In this document: positions 1 through 7,785 of the stretch, one piece after another | How the letters are laid out: each line of letters starts with the position of its first letter | Position numbering within the stretch: position 1 is the first letter of the stretch | DNA from: Candidatus Burarchaeum australiense | Lineage (GTDB): Archaea > Micrarchaeota > Micrarchaeia > Burarchaeales > Burarchaeaceae | DNA: 32,021 nt | Direction of reading: 5' to 3' | Assembly (NCBI GenBank): GCA_902386535.1 | Contig: CABMJK010000045.1 | Coordinates: forward strand, 1 to 32,021 | Made by a program: the position numbers and the translations under genes | Notes under the pieces: model-generated | Seen by the model: the letters and a program-made list of their open reading frames with translations, nothing else | What the model was told of the DNA's origin: nothing | Database searches by the model: none

Positions 1-280
1 CAGCTATCAGCAAGCCTATTATTCCACCAGTCAGCAACGCGGTAGCCCAGACGTTGGCCCTCGCCCTCGTCTCAGCGCCCATTATCTGCCCAGCGGCATA
101 TATCAATCCCGCAATGAGCAGCATGACAAACGCAACTATTGGCACGGCGGCCTTAACCGATGCGCAAAGGCCTGCAAGCGCACCAGCGATGTCCAAAGCA
201 GACGCGCCGGGTGCGCTGAGGGCAAAGCTCAGCCCGCTGAACACCATCAAAACCATAAGTATTCCAACTAGTTTCTTCAT
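1..280 (-). CDS. TrbC/VirB2-like small membrane protein, C-terminus beyond window
   Basis: The reading frame starts at an ATG on the minus strand at 280 and runs off the left edge. The visible 93 residues begin MKKLVGILMVLMVFSGLSFA, a secretion signal. After a short spacer come two hydrophobic segments (about residues 44-62 and 77-93) separated by a short polar loop with GAETRARANVW. This signal-plus-two-helix plan is that of TrbC/VirB2-type pilin-like proteins, seen in several small-genome archaea beside secretion or pilus ATPases. A Shine-Dalgarno GAGGTGAG lies a few bases before the ATG and a TATA box about 45 bases upstream, so this is the first gene of a unit running leftwards. The family call rests on architecture only; it could be another two-helix membrane protein. 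Confidence 0.6.
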   Translation of the reverse strand, partial: MKKLVGILMVLMVFSGLSFALSAPGASALDIAGALAGLCASVKAAVPIVAFVMLLIAGLIYAAGQIMGAETRARANVWATALLTGGIIGLLIA

Positions 281-320
281 TAGTCTCACCTCATTGGATA
301 CCTATGTTGTCCCTCGGCCC

Positions 321-335
321 CTATATAAGCTTTTC
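321..335 (-). promoter_or_regulatory. TATA box for the TrbC/VirB2-like gene
   Basis: On the minus strand this reads GAAAAGCTTATATAG, a purine-rich BRE-like stretch followed by a TATA box. It lies about 45 bases before the ATG at 280, leaving a leader of about 20 bases that contains the Shine-Dalgarno GAGGTGAG (285-292). The 218-base space between 281 and 498 holds this promoter and the one for the plus-strand gene at 499. I see no other gene or RNA in it. Confidence 0.6.
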
Positions 336-463
336 GACCCCCAAACGCACCTTCGACGTTCGCCGTAAATGGCGTTTCTCGGGCGCACCGGGGCAAACGG
401 TTGCGAAAGGCCACTTAACCCGCCAATCCTATCCTGACCGTGTCGCTTCCGCCCGTCTAAAAG

Positions 464-473
464 CTTTAAATTA
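464..473 (+). promoter_or_regulatory. TATA box for the PIN-domain gene
   Basis: CTTTAAATTA lies about 30 bases before the ATG at 499, so transcription should begin within a few bases of the start codon. No Shine-Dalgarno precedes the ATG, which fits a leaderless or near-leaderless mRNA. Confidence 0.55.
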
Positions 474-498
474 ATTATGATTTATAAACAACCATTCC

Positions 499-876
499 AT
501 GCGAGTGGTGCTCTTAGATACAAGCCTCATGCTCGACTGCGCGAAGATGAAACTTGACATATTCGCCGGGCTAGACGGGCTGATGGAAGGCGCCTACGAG
601 GTGCGCGTGTCCGAGGGCGTGATAACCGAGTTGCGTGCCAAGGCTGCGCAGAAAAGCAAGGCCGCCGGGGACGCGAAGGCCGCGCTCGCAATTTTGGGGG
701 CCGGGAAGGTCGTCGTTGAAACGGCGGGCTTCAACGTCGATGGCTGGCTGCTCGCGCGCGGCAAGGAGCTGGGCGCGGTCGTCGGGACAAATGACGCTGC
801 GCTCCGTGCAAGGTTGAGGAAGGCGGGCGTGAAGGTCGTTTCGATAAGGGGCGGCTCGCGCCTGGATTTCGTCTGA
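499..876 (+). CDS. PIN-domain ribonuclease, Fcf1/Utp24-like
   Basis: A 125-residue single-domain protein. It opens with the PIN hallmark VVLLDTSLML (acidic residue D7), has a middle acidic residue in VITELRAKA (E44) and ends with VGTNDAALRARLRKAGVKVVSIRGG, where D99 of the TND motif completes the metal-binding acidic set. The length and the TND-x-LR-x(n)-G ending match the stand-alone archaeal PIN proteins related to Fcf1/Utp24, which act on rRNA precursors; some relatives are VapC toxins. No antitoxin gene lies beside it, which favours an RNA-processing role. The next gene begins 72 bases downstream on the same strand, so the two may be cotranscribed. The PIN fold is confident; the subfamily is less so. 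Confidence 0.8.
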   Translation: MRVVLLDTSLMLDCAKMKLDIFAGLDGLMEGAYEVRVSEGVITELRAKAAQKSKAAGDAKAALAILGAGKVVVETAGFNVDGWLLARGKELGAVVGTNDAALRARLRKAGVKVVSIRGGSRLDFV

Positions 877-948
877 AATTTCGTTTGACCGGTTTCGCGT
901 TGGCGATTGAATTCGGTTCTGTTCAAAAGAATCTTGAGGGGTGTTTCG

Positions 949-3180
949 ATGGATTGGCGGGAACTGACAACAACGACTCTTTTGCCATTCATGGCGGCAG
1001 TCTTGCTGGTGGTGGCAGGTTTGTCTGTGCTATCTGGCATGTTCGACATCACGACCCTGGCGCTCTATTTCGCGCCCGCGGTCTCGGTTATCGCGCTTCT
1101 CTATGGCATCTATCTTTCCAAGAAGGTCCTGGCCCGCGATACGGGCACGCCGCAGATGCAGAAAATAGCGGCCGCAATCCAGCAGGGTTCGGTGGCCTAC
1201 ATCAACAAGCAGTTCAAAACAATCCTGCCGTTCACAATCCTGATTGCACTGCTTCTTTGGTATGCCCTCGGCCTCGGCACTGCACTTACCTTCCTGCTCG
1301 GCGCAATCCTCTCCGGCCTTGCGGGCTATTACGGCATGTATATGGCGGTGCGCGGCAACGTGCGCGCTGCATCGGCCTCGAGGCGCGGCCTGCGCGAAGC
1401 TCTTGACACCGCATTCTCGGCTGGCACGGTAAACGGCATGCTGATAGTCGGCCTGTGTCTCCTAGGCGTGAGCCTCATCTACGTAGTCAATTACTTCACG
1501 TATGTTAACTACGGTCAGGAGCGGGTGGCTGCCGAGGCGCTCAAAGTCCTCGTCGGCTTCGGCTTCGGTGCCAACCTGATGGCCCTCTTCATGAGGGTAG
1601 GCGGAGGCATCTACACCAAGGGCGCTGACGTGGGCGCAGACCTCGTGGGCAAGGTCGAGAAGGGCATGCCCGAGGACGACCCGCGCAACCCCGCCGTAAT
1701 CGCGGACAACGTGGGCGACAACGTGGGCGACTGCGCAGGCATGGGCGCCGACATCTTCGAGTCCTATGCAGTGACAATCGTGGCAGCAATGATTCTGGGC
1801 GACATGCTCTTTGGCGTGAGCGGCGTGGCATTCCCGCTCCTCGCGCGGGGCGTGGGCATAATAGCCGCTATCATAGGTACTCTGTTTGTAAAGGCGCTAA
1901 GGCACGAGCAGAACCCCATGGGCCCGATAAACCGGGGCTTCTGGCTCGCAGCGCTTTCGGCCATTGTCTTCTGGTATTTCCTTGTCTCAATGATTTTCCC
2001 TGCCCAGGTTTCGATACACGGTCAGGCGTTTGACAGGATGAACCTGTTCTACGCCGCCGTGGTGGGCATGATTGCGACCTTGCTGATAGGCCGCATAACC
2101 GAATATTACACGGACACGCGCTTCAGGCCCGTGAAGGACATTGCGAAGTCCGCAACTACGGGTGCGGCAACCGCAATAATCTCCGGCCTCGCGTACGGCA
2201 TGCAGAGCACTGTGCTGAGCGTGCTGACAGTGGCCGCGACAATAGTCATCTCCTACCACTTCGCGGGCTCGTACGGCATTGCGCTCGCAGGCATGGGCAT
2301 GCTCGCAACCACCGGCATAATAGTCTCGATGGACACCTACGGCCCGATAGCGGACAACGCGAACGGAATTGGCGAGATGGCCAAGCTGGACAAGAAGGCG
2401 CGCAAGGTCATGTCCGACATGGACGCGGTGGGCAACACCACAAAGGCGCTCACAAAGGGCTTTGCAATAACCTCGGCCGCAGTGGCCGCTGTCGCGCTTT
2501 TCGCGACCTACAGCTCGGAGGTAATCTCAACCGCAACCGCTGTGGGCGATACGGCGCTTGCGAACTCATTCACGCTGAACCTCATGATGCCACCGGTCTT
2601 CGTCGGCCTGTTGCTCGGAGGCATCGTGCCATACCTCTTCAGCTCGATGACAATCAACGCGGTCGGCGTGGCTGCCTACGGCATGATTGAGGAAGTGCGC
2701 AGGCAGTTCAAGGCAAGGCCCGGCATCCTGAAGGGCACGGAAGACCCCGACTACGCGAAGTGCGTTGACATAAGCACTGGCGCCGCGCTGCGCGAGCTCA
2801 TCGGCCCCGCAATCCTTGCAGTCGGCTCGCCGATTCTCATCGGCTACTTGCTCGGAGTCGAGGCGCTCGGCGGCTTCCTCGCGGGCGCCATCTTTACTTC
2901 GCTCTTCCTCGCCCTGTTCATGTGCAACGGCGGAGGCGCGTGGGACAATGCGAAGAAGTTCGTCGAGGACGGCAATTACGGCGGCAAGGGAACGCCAACC
3001 CACGCGGCGGCCGTTGTCGGCGACACCGTGGGCGACCCTCTCAAGGACACGGCAGGGCCGGCGCTCAACCCGCTGATAAAGATATTAAATGTGGTGGCGT
3101 TGTTATTGGTAGGCTTCTTTGTCGCTAACTCGCTGAACCTGGTTAAGGCAGGCGCGATAGTTGCTGGAGGCGGTGCCTAA
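949..3180 (+). CDS. hppA: Membrane-bound K+-independent H+-translocating pyrophosphatase
   Basis: A 743-residue polytopic membrane protein that hydrolyses pyrophosphate and pumps protons. The catalytic segment around residues 220-275 carries the family signatures GGIYTKGADVGADLVGK, DDPRNPAVIADNVGDNVGD and GMGADIFESY. The second conserved region near the C-terminus reads GGAWDNAKKF and GDTVGDPLKDTAGPALNPLI. At about residues 493-503 the motif is GNTTKALTKG. Lysine and threonine at these two positions mark the K+-independent class; K+-dependent enzymes have alanine and glycine. I chose the ATG at 949 because GAGGGGTG stands just before it; the frame also extends to a TTG at 907. Its stop overlaps the next start (TAATG), so it is translationally coupled to the Rpo7 gene. 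Confidence 0.97.
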   Translation: MDWRELTTTTLLPFMAAVLLVVAGLSVLSGMFDITTLALYFAPAVSVIALLYGIYLSKKVLARDTGTPQMQKIAAAIQQGSVAYINKQFKTILPFTILIALLLWYALGLGTALTFLLGAILSGLAGYYGMYMAVRGNVRAASASRRGLREALDTAFSAGTVNGMLIVGLCLLGVSLIYVVNYFTYVNYGQERVAAEALKVLVGFGFGANLMALFMRVGGGIYTKGADVGADLVGKVEKGMPEDDPRNPAVIADNVGDNVGDCAGMGADIFESYAVTIVAAMILGDMLFGVSGVAFPLLARGVGIIAAIIGTLFVKALRHEQNPMGPINRGFWLAALSAIVFWYFLVSMIFPAQVSIHGQAFDRMNLFYAAVVGMIATLLIGRITEYYTDTRFRPVKDIAKSATTGAATAIISGLAYGMQSTVLSVLTVAATIVISYHFAGSYGIALAGMGMLATTGIIVSMDTYGPIADNANGIGEMAKLDKKARKVMSDMDAVGNTTKALTKGFAITSAAVAAVALFATYSSEVISTATAVGDTALANSFTLNLMMPPVFVGLLLGGIVPYLFSSMTINAVGVAAYGMIEEVRRQFKARPGILKGTEDPDYAKCVDISTGAALRELIGPAILAVGSPILIGYLLGVEALGGFLAGAIFTSLFLALFMCNGGGAWDNAKKFVEDGNYGGKGTPTHAAAVVGDTVGDPLKDTAGPALNPLIKILNVVALLLVGFFVANSLNLVKAGAIVAGGGA

Positions 3181-3803
3181 TGGCTTACATGTTGTATACA
3201 ATAAACGACGTCGTGCGCATTCCGCCGAGCATGTTCTCGCTCAAGCCCGAGGAAGCGGTGCTCCAGAGCCTGCGGGAGAAATACGAGCGCAAGATGGACA
3301 AGGAGCTGGGCATAATCCTGGCGGTGAGCGACGTGCGCGACGTGGGGCCCGGCAAGATAATACCCGGCGACGGCGCGTCCTACCACAGCGTAAAGTTCGA
3401 CGTTCTCTGCTTCATGCCCGACATCAACGAGGTATTTGACGGCGAGGTAAGCGAGGTCGTGGAGTTCGGCGCGTTCGTGCGCATAGGCCCGCTCGACGGG
3501 CTCGTGCACCTTTCGCAGATAACCAACGACTTCCTTTCGTTCGACCGCAAGTCAATGGCCTTCGTGGGCCGCGAGAGCAAGAAGACCCTGAAGAAGGGCG
3601 ACATGGTGCGCGCAAAGGTCAGCACCGTGAGCATGAAGGGCTCGATTCCCGAGAGCAAGATAGGCATGACGATGCGGCCCACGGGTTTGGGCAAGCTCGA
3701 GTGGCTCGACGCCGAGGCCAAGGGAGAGGCCAAGCCCGCGACATCGCGGCGCGGCGAGAGGAAGGAAAAGAAGGAAAGGCAGGAGAAGGAGAAGAAAAAG
3801 TAA
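3180..3803 (+). CDS. rpo7: RNA polymerase subunit Rpo7 (RpoE')
   Basis: A 207-residue homologue of archaeal Rpo7/eukaryotic Rpb7, the stalk subunit that with Rpo4 binds nascent RNA and helps open the promoter. The N-terminal tip domain (YTINDVVRIPPSMF to the PGDGASYHSVKFDVLCFMP segment) is followed by an S1 domain beginning GEVSEVVEFGAFVRIGPLDGLVHLSQI and ending ESKIGMTMRPTGLGKLEWL. The last 30 or so residues are an extra Lys/Glu-rich tail that goes beyond the usual length of about 187-190 residues. The ATG at 3180 overlaps the hppA stop by one base; a second in-frame ATG at 3189 is possible. The Spt4 gene follows, a common archaeal pairing. Confidence 0.95.
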   Translation: MAYMLYTINDVVRIPPSMFSLKPEEAVLQSLREKYERKMDKELGIILAVSDVRDVGPGKIIPGDGASYHSVKFDVLCFMPDINEVFDGEVSEVVEFGAFVRIGPLDGLVHLSQITNDFLSFDRKSMAFVGRESKKTLKKGDMVRAKVSTVSMKGSIPESKIGMTMRPTGLGKLEWLDAEAKGEAKPATSRRGERKEKKERQEKEKKK

Positions 3804-3848
3804 TGGTCCGTTTGCCAGGGCAATTGCGGGAAAAATGAGGCGATATAC

Positions 3849-4037
3849 TTGACCGAAAAAGCATGCAGAGCCTGCCACCTGATAATAAGCGAGGGCAACG
3901 TGTGCCCTAACTGCCATTCCACCGAGCTTAGCGAGAGGTGGGACAGCTACGTGCTCATCTTCGACCCCGAGAAATCCGAAGTCGGGAAAAAGCTCAATGC
4001 CAAGGTGGCGGGCAAGTACGCCGTAAGGATACGGTAG
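3849..4037 (+). CDS. spt4: Transcription elongation factor Spt4 (RpoE'')
   Basis: A 62-residue zinc-ribbon protein, the partner of Spt5 that clamps elongating RNA polymerase. Cysteines C6, C9, C19 and C22 form the zinc site (CRAC and CPNC), followed by the typical ELSERWDSYVLIFDPEKSEVGKK region and a C-terminal AGKYAVRIR strand. The start is a TTG preceded by GAGGCGAT, since no in-frame ATG or GTG exists after the upstream gene. It lies 45 bases behind rpo7 on the same strand, the usual archaeal order. Confidence 0.92.
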   Translation: MTEKACRACHLIISEGNVCPNCHSTELSERWDSYVLIFDPEKSEVGKKLNAKVAGKYAVRIR

Positions 4038-4076
4038 AATGCTGTGGAAACGGTAGATGCGGGATAGAGAATAGCC

Positions 4077-4838
4077 ATGCCAACCAGTCCTTCTTCCGCG
4101 CTGCGCTTCGTGCACGGTGAGCCGGCGCTTCTCGTGGGCGACGCGCTCGTGATAGCTGAACTCCACATCGGCTACGAGCAGAAGCTGTTCCCGGACACCG
4201 ACATGTTTTTCACCGACAAGCTCATCGCGAGGGTGAAAGCCCTTGCCGCGCAGACAGGGGCCAAACGGCTCGTGATAAACGGCGACCTGAAGCACAGCGT
4301 AAAGGGCGTCACTCCCGAGGAAGGCCGCGAGCTCGCGAAATTTTTCGAAGGCATCGGAGCCATGGGCCTCGAATGCACGGTCGTCAAGGGCAACCATGAC
4401 GGCGGCATCGAGAATTTCTTGCACGGCCCGCAGGTGCAAACCGTCGGCCAGGGCGGCCTGCGAAGCGGCGATGCGGCAATTTGCCACGGCAATGCCTGGC
4501 CTTCGGCCGAGGTGGCGAAGGGCGCCAAGACGCTGGTGCTCGCGCACTCGCACCCCTGCGTGGAACTTGACGGAAAGCGGTTGCAGTGCTGGCTCGTGGG
4601 CCGGCTTAACGAGCGCGCGGAAGCCCGGTTCCCGCGCTGGCGCTCGCTCAAGGTCATTGTCATGCCCTCGTTCAGCCCCCTCGTCGGCTGCATGGCGATA
4701 AACAAAACCGGAAACAAACGCGATGGAAGCGGCAGGCGCCTGCTCGGGCCGCTTTTCAAGCATGAAATGTTTAAATTAGATGAAGCGCAAGTATACCTGC
4801 TTGACGGCACCTGTATTGGCCGTGCTGGCAATTTGTGA
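4077..4838 (+). CDS. SbcD-related archaeal metallophosphoesterase
   Basis: A 253-residue calcineurin-type phosphoesterase. The metal-binding motifs appear in order: AELHIGYE (about residues 28-35, with the usual DxH reading ExH here), VINGDLKH, VVKGNHDGG, ICHGNAWP and VLAHSHPCVEL. This arrangement matches the archaeal SbcD-like family (TIGR00024 type), whose substrate is not firmly known. The glutamate in place of the first aspartate is common in this family. It sits 39 bases after spt4 and 42 bases before eS26, so it probably belongs to the same transcription unit. I cannot say whether it acts on nucleic acid or on a nucleotide. Confidence 0.85.
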   Translation: MPTSPSSALRFVHGEPALLVGDALVIAELHIGYEQKLFPDTDMFFTDKLIARVKALAAQTGAKRLVINGDLKHSVKGVTPEEGRELAKFFEGIGAMGLECTVVKGNHDGGIENFLHGPQVQTVGQGGLRSGDAAICHGNAWPSAEVAKGAKTLVLAHSHPCVELDGKRLQCWLVGRLNERAEARFPRWRSLKVIVMPSFSPLVGCMAINKTGNKRDGSGRRLLGPLFKHEMFKLDEAQVYLLDGTCIGRAGNL

Positions 4839-4880
4839 TTGCGCGCGGGTTTAGTGAGTTGTGATTCAGGGGTGATTTTG

Positions 4881-5120
4881 ATGGCAGGGAGCAGGGGAAG
4901 GGAACATCTGATAAATTGCAGCAGCTGCGGAAGGCGCTTGCCCCGGGGCAAGGCGGTGAGCTACGAAAGGCGCGTGGTCTTCAGCACCGACACGCGCACT
5001 GCCGACGACGTCAAATATTTCGATACGCACACGGAGCATTACTGTCCGAGCTGCGGCAAGAGCAAGGGCATTTACGAGAAGAAGAAGCGGCAGGCAATGA
5101 GGAAGTACAATACGGGCTAG
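4881..5120 (+). CDS. rps26e: Small ribosomal protein eS26
   Basis: A 79-residue basic zinc-binding protein. Cysteines C13, C16, C55 and C58 make two CxxC knuckles (CSSCGRRLPRGKAV and HYCPSCGKSKGIYEKKKR). The spacing and the flanking motif, a lysine/arginine-rich RGKAVSYERR with an ADDVKYFDTHTEHYC segment, fit eS26, which sits near the mRNA exit channel. The ATG at 4881 is preferred because GGGGTGAT lies 5 bases before it; the frame extends upstream to 4839 without supporting signals. eS26 is found in only some archaeal lineages, so its presence helps to place the organism. The family call is by motif and size only. Confidence 0.8.
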   Translation: MAGSRGREHLINCSSCGRRLPRGKAVSYERRVVFSTDTRTADDVKYFDTHTEHYCPSCGKSKGIYEKKKRQAMRKYNTG

Positions 5121-5220
5121 AGCAGTTCGCCATGCCGGGTCAGCTCCCAAAAGAGTTCAACTCCCCGTTAGTGGAAGGGAGGCGCCCGAGGCATTCGGCA
5201 AGTAGCGCGCCTCAGTCAGC
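5121..5220. other. Convergent intergenic gap with no recognised gene
   Basis: This 100-base space lies between the 3' ends of eS26 (plus) and the lipoprotein gene (minus). It has a small inverted repeat GAGTTCAACTC and GC-rich stretches. I see no tRNA cloverleaf, no C/D boxes and no open frame worth calling. It probably only carries the 3' ends of two transcripts. Confidence 0.5.
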
Positions 5221-5835
5221 CTAGATTATTTGGCTCTTGCACAAGTCTATGAAGCGGACTTCCTCGATGGTGCCCGTGGGCGGAACGTAGCCTGGAGGCG
5301 GCGTAAAGCCCGGCGGCGGGGGTGCCGGAGGAACATATTGCCCTTCCTTGGTCGCGTCCGGGCTTATGTACTCGCAAATGCTCGCGTCATGCAGTATTAT
5401 CGCAATCTCGTAGAAGCAGTCGTCCCTCACTTCCATGTTGCCGGTTTCCGTCGTAGCCAGGTTCGTGACTCCCGGAATGTTCCCGCATGACGCGATGGCC
5501 TGCGCCGATGCGCCCTGTTTGGCAAGTTTTTTCGCAATCTCGTAGTAACAGTCGTTCCGTATGTTCTTCGTGACCGCGTCATCCATGATCGTCAGTGGGA
5601 TGCTCGTCGTGCTGAGTTTTTCCCTCTGAATGTATTGCAGCCCGCATAAATTCTGGTCCGTCCACAGGATTGCGAGGTTGTGGAAGCACTGATTCCTTGC
5701 AGTGAGCAGCTTCATCGTCTGCGTGTTGCCGCAGTAGGCTATGTCCGCGTTCTTGTCGCCGCTGAACCCATTTTTCGCGCATCCTGCCAGGAAAATGAGC
5801 GCCAAAAACGCAATTGCAAGAAGCTTTGCCTTCAT
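5221..5835 (-). CDS. Secreted lipoprotein with repeated cysteine-helix motifs
   Basis: A 204-residue protein starting with a lipoprotein signal peptide; the lipobox LAGC places the modified cysteine at residue 19. The mature part has three copies of a motif written [ND]-x-C-[FY]-x-x-[IL]-A followed 13-20 residues later by another cysteine: NQCFHNLAILW, NDCYYEIAKKL and DDCFYEIAIIL. Each could be a short helix pinned by a disulfide. A proline-rich linker (PPAPPPPGFTPPPGYVPP) precedes the C-terminus. Similar cysteine-helix repeats occur in lipoproteins of many small-genome archaea, but I know no function. A weak AT-rich promoter candidate lies near 5873-5882. Confidence 0.75.
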   Translation of the reverse strand: MKAKLLAIAFLALIFLAGCAKNGFSGDKNADIAYCGNTQTMKLLTARNQCFHNLAILWTDQNLCGLQYIQREKLSTTSIPLTIMDDAVTKNIRNDCYYEIAKKLAKQGASAQAIASCGNIPGVTNLATTETGNMEVRDDCFYEIAIILHDASICEYISPDATKEGQYVPPAPPPPGFTPPPGYVPPTGTIEEVRFIDLCKSQII

Positions 5836-5912
5836 CGTGCACCATCTCGCACCCTTATGCCCGCCCTCCCCTTAATAATTCATCCCCCTTCCCTCTTTTT
5901 TCACATTCTCTT

Positions 5913-6503
5913 TTACACCTTTTTGTTCTTCCTGCCCCGTGCCCTGCGGAAGGGCGAGAGCACCCATTCCATGGACTCGCGCGCATCGATTCCGCGCGCA
6001 AGCCTCTTCGAGATCGCGCTCCTGAGCTTTGTCCATGCGCTCGCTATCCAGTCTTTCGCATACGGATTGCCTGTGTCAACCAGAAATTTGGCCTCGAGCA
6101 TCATCTCCAGTGCATCGGCATCACGCGCCAGCACCGCCTCCCTGCTCCTGCCAGCGCAAAACTCGGAGAAAAGCGTGCGCATCTCGCTCTCGCCGCCCGC
6201 ACCCTTCACCGCGTCCGCGAACGCCTTCTTCTCATCCCTCTTCACGTAGAGCTTGTTCATCAGGTTCAGGTCGCTCATCCTGAGCTCGTGCAGGTCGTGC
6301 AGCAGGCACAGGCGCATCACCTTGGCCTCGTCCGCGCCCTCGCTCCTCGCCAGCTCGGCGCCGACAAGCGCGGCCACGAAGGAATGCTCGGCCACGGACT
6401 CGGGCTTGCGCACGCCGATGGTCCTCCATCCGCTGCGCTCGGTCCTCTTCAGCATGCCCAGTGAGAAAAGGTAGTCAACAAGTGCGTTGTCGCTGGCAGT
6501 CAT
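5913..6503 (-). CDS. HD-domain phosphohydrolase, YfbR/HDDC2-like
   Basis: A 196-residue single HD domain. The metal ligands are visible as H in SVAEHSFVAALVG, the HD pair in LCLLHDLHELRMSDL and a later aspartate in LARDADALEMMLEAKFL. This spacing is that of the YfbR/HDDC2 group, deoxynucleoside 5'-monophosphatases. I start at the ATG at 6503, one base after the stop of cdc6 (6505), which implies translational coupling; a longer frame would overlap cdc6. The pairing suggests a role in nucleotide supply or clean-up linked to replication, which is inference. The C-terminus is strongly basic (RRARGRKNKK). Confidence 0.85.
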   Translation of the reverse strand: MTASDNALVDYLFSLGMLKRTERSGWRTIGVRKPESVAEHSFVAALVGAELARSEGADEAKVMRLCLLHDLHELRMSDLNLMNKLYVKRDEKKAFADAVKGAGGESEMRTLFSEFCAGRSREAVLARDADALEMMLEAKFLVDTGNPYAKDWIASAWTKLRSAISKRLARGIDARESMEWVLSPFRRARGRKNKKV

Positions 6504-6504
6504 G

Positions 6505-7719
6505 TCAATCCTTCTCCACGGGCAGCAGGCTGCGCTCAAGAATCTTGATTACCTTGGCAGGCACGTAGGCCAGCTTCACGAGCCTCGTATGCCCGCGTAT
6601 CCCCTTGCCCGACTCGACCATGGATATGAGGCCGAGCATCTCGAGCTCGTTCAGGTACTCGCGGAACCAGCGTGCGCTCCTCGCCTCCTTGCCGAAACTC
6701 CTGCAAGCGGTCGAATACTGCTCAAAGACCTCGCCCGAAAGCAGGAACCCCTCATCGCCCTCGGCGAGCTTCGAATACCTGCCACCGCCTGCGGCAAGCG
6801 TTGCAACCGCGTAAAGCACCAGCTGCTGGTGCTCGGGCAATGTGCATACGGCGTCAATCGCGACGTTCTCGTCCACGCTCTTGCGCGCCTCCTCGACCTC
6901 GTGCGCCGAAACGCGCTTCGCCCCCGCCTCGTCGGCCAGCTCGGCAGCACGGAGCATGAGTCTGAGCGCATAGCGCGCATCCCCTGTTTCCTGGGCTGCG
7001 ATGGCAGCCGCCAGGCCCAGCGCCTCCTCCTCGACCGCGCCCTCGGCAAACGCGTCGGCCACCCTCTGCTTCAGGATGGCGTGGAGCTGGAGCGAGTTGT
7101 AGGGCGGGAACACGAGCTCGGTCTCGCACAGCGTGCTCTTGCTCCGCGAGTGCAGTTTTTCCTTGAAGTTCAGCTTGTTCGAGATGCCTATCACGGACAC
7201 GTGCCCCTTCTTCAAATCGTCGTTCGAGCGGATGAGCGTGTAAATCAGGTCATCCAGGTCGCCCACCATGTCTATCTCGTCCAGCACCAGGATGAGCACC
7301 TTGCCGTCCTTCTCGACCCAGTCCAGGATTTTCTCGTACAGGAACGACACGCCATAGCCCGGCTTGTCGAACTCGGGCAGGAACTCCTTCACGACATGCT
7401 GGAGCACGCGGTAGCGCGAGTTGTAGATGCGGCAGTTCATGTAGAGCATGCGCGAGGCCGTCTTCTCCTTTTCGAAAAGCTCCATCACGTGCTTCACGCT
7501 GCTTGTCTTGCCCGTGCCCGTCTTTCCGTATATGAACAGGTTCTGCGTGCGGCTGCCCTTCAGCGCCGAAGAGACGAGCCGCATCACGGCCTCTATTTCT
7601 TTCTCGCGGTGGGGCATTATCTCCGGTAGGTAGTGGGGCGAAAGCACGTCCTTTTGGCGGAAAATGCTCTCCTTCTTCAGAATAGATTCGAAAGAACCAG
7701 CCAATCCACCACCGCGCAA
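6505..7719 (-). CDS. cdc6: Replication initiator Orc1/Cdc6
   Basis: A 404-residue AAA+ ATPase that binds origin DNA and loads MCM. The Walker A motif is GKTGTGKTS (residues 65-73), preceded by the family motif MPHREKEIE. Walker B is VLILVLDEID (about 141-150), with a sensor region VIGISNKLNF, a lid domain and a C-terminal winged helix (from about DAVCTLPEHQQLVLYAVATL). The annotated start is a TTG at 7719; another TTG at 7704, preceded by GGTGGTGG, may be the true one. The gene diverges from sepF across 66 AT-rich bases and is followed one base later by an HD phosphohydrolase gene. Archaeal origins often lie beside such genes. Confidence 0.95.
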   Translation of the reverse strand: MRGGGLAGSFESILKKESIFRQKDVLSPHYLPEIMPHREKEIEAVMRLVSSALKGSRTQNLFIYGKTGTGKTSSVKHVMELFEKEKTASRMLYMNCRIYNSRYRVLQHVVKEFLPEFDKPGYGVSFLYEKILDWVEKDGKVLILVLDEIDMVGDLDDLIYTLIRSNDDLKKGHVSVIGISNKLNFKEKLHSRSKSTLCETELVFPPYNSLQLHAILKQRVADAFAEGAVEEEALGLAAAIAAQETGDARYALRLMLRAAELADEAGAKRVSAHEVEEARKSVDENVAIDAVCTLPEHQQLVLYAVATLAAGGGRYSKLAEGDEGFLLSGEVFEQYSTACRSFGKEARSARWFREYLNELEMLGLISMVESGKGIRGHTRLVKLAYVPAKVIKILERSLLPVEKD

Positions 7720-7785
7720 AAAGTTATAAGAAAAGCTTATTAATGCTTATGATATAATTGCATCAGTCGTTATTACCGAGGTGAG
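7720..7785. promoter_or_regulatory. Divergent cdc6/sepF promoter region
   Basis: These 66 AT-rich bases separate the two divergent genes. For sepF, the TATA-like AAAAGCTTATTAATG (7731-7745) and the Shine-Dalgarno GAGGTGAG (7778-7785) are in the right order. For cdc6, TTATAA at 7724-7729 on the minus strand lies too close to the TTG at 7719 but fits the TTG at 7704. I do not see an origin recognition box or an array of repeats, so an origin here is unproven. Confidence 0.5.

Noticed and set aside
5121-5220. A tRNA or small RNA, because of GAGTTCAACTC resembling a T arm
   Set aside because: No acceptor stem, D arm or anticodon stem can be drawn around it on either strand.
7720-7785. A replication origin beside cdc6
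   Set aside because: The region is AT-rich but short, and I see no origin recognition box, repeats or long unwinding element. GC skew over the whole genome would be needed.
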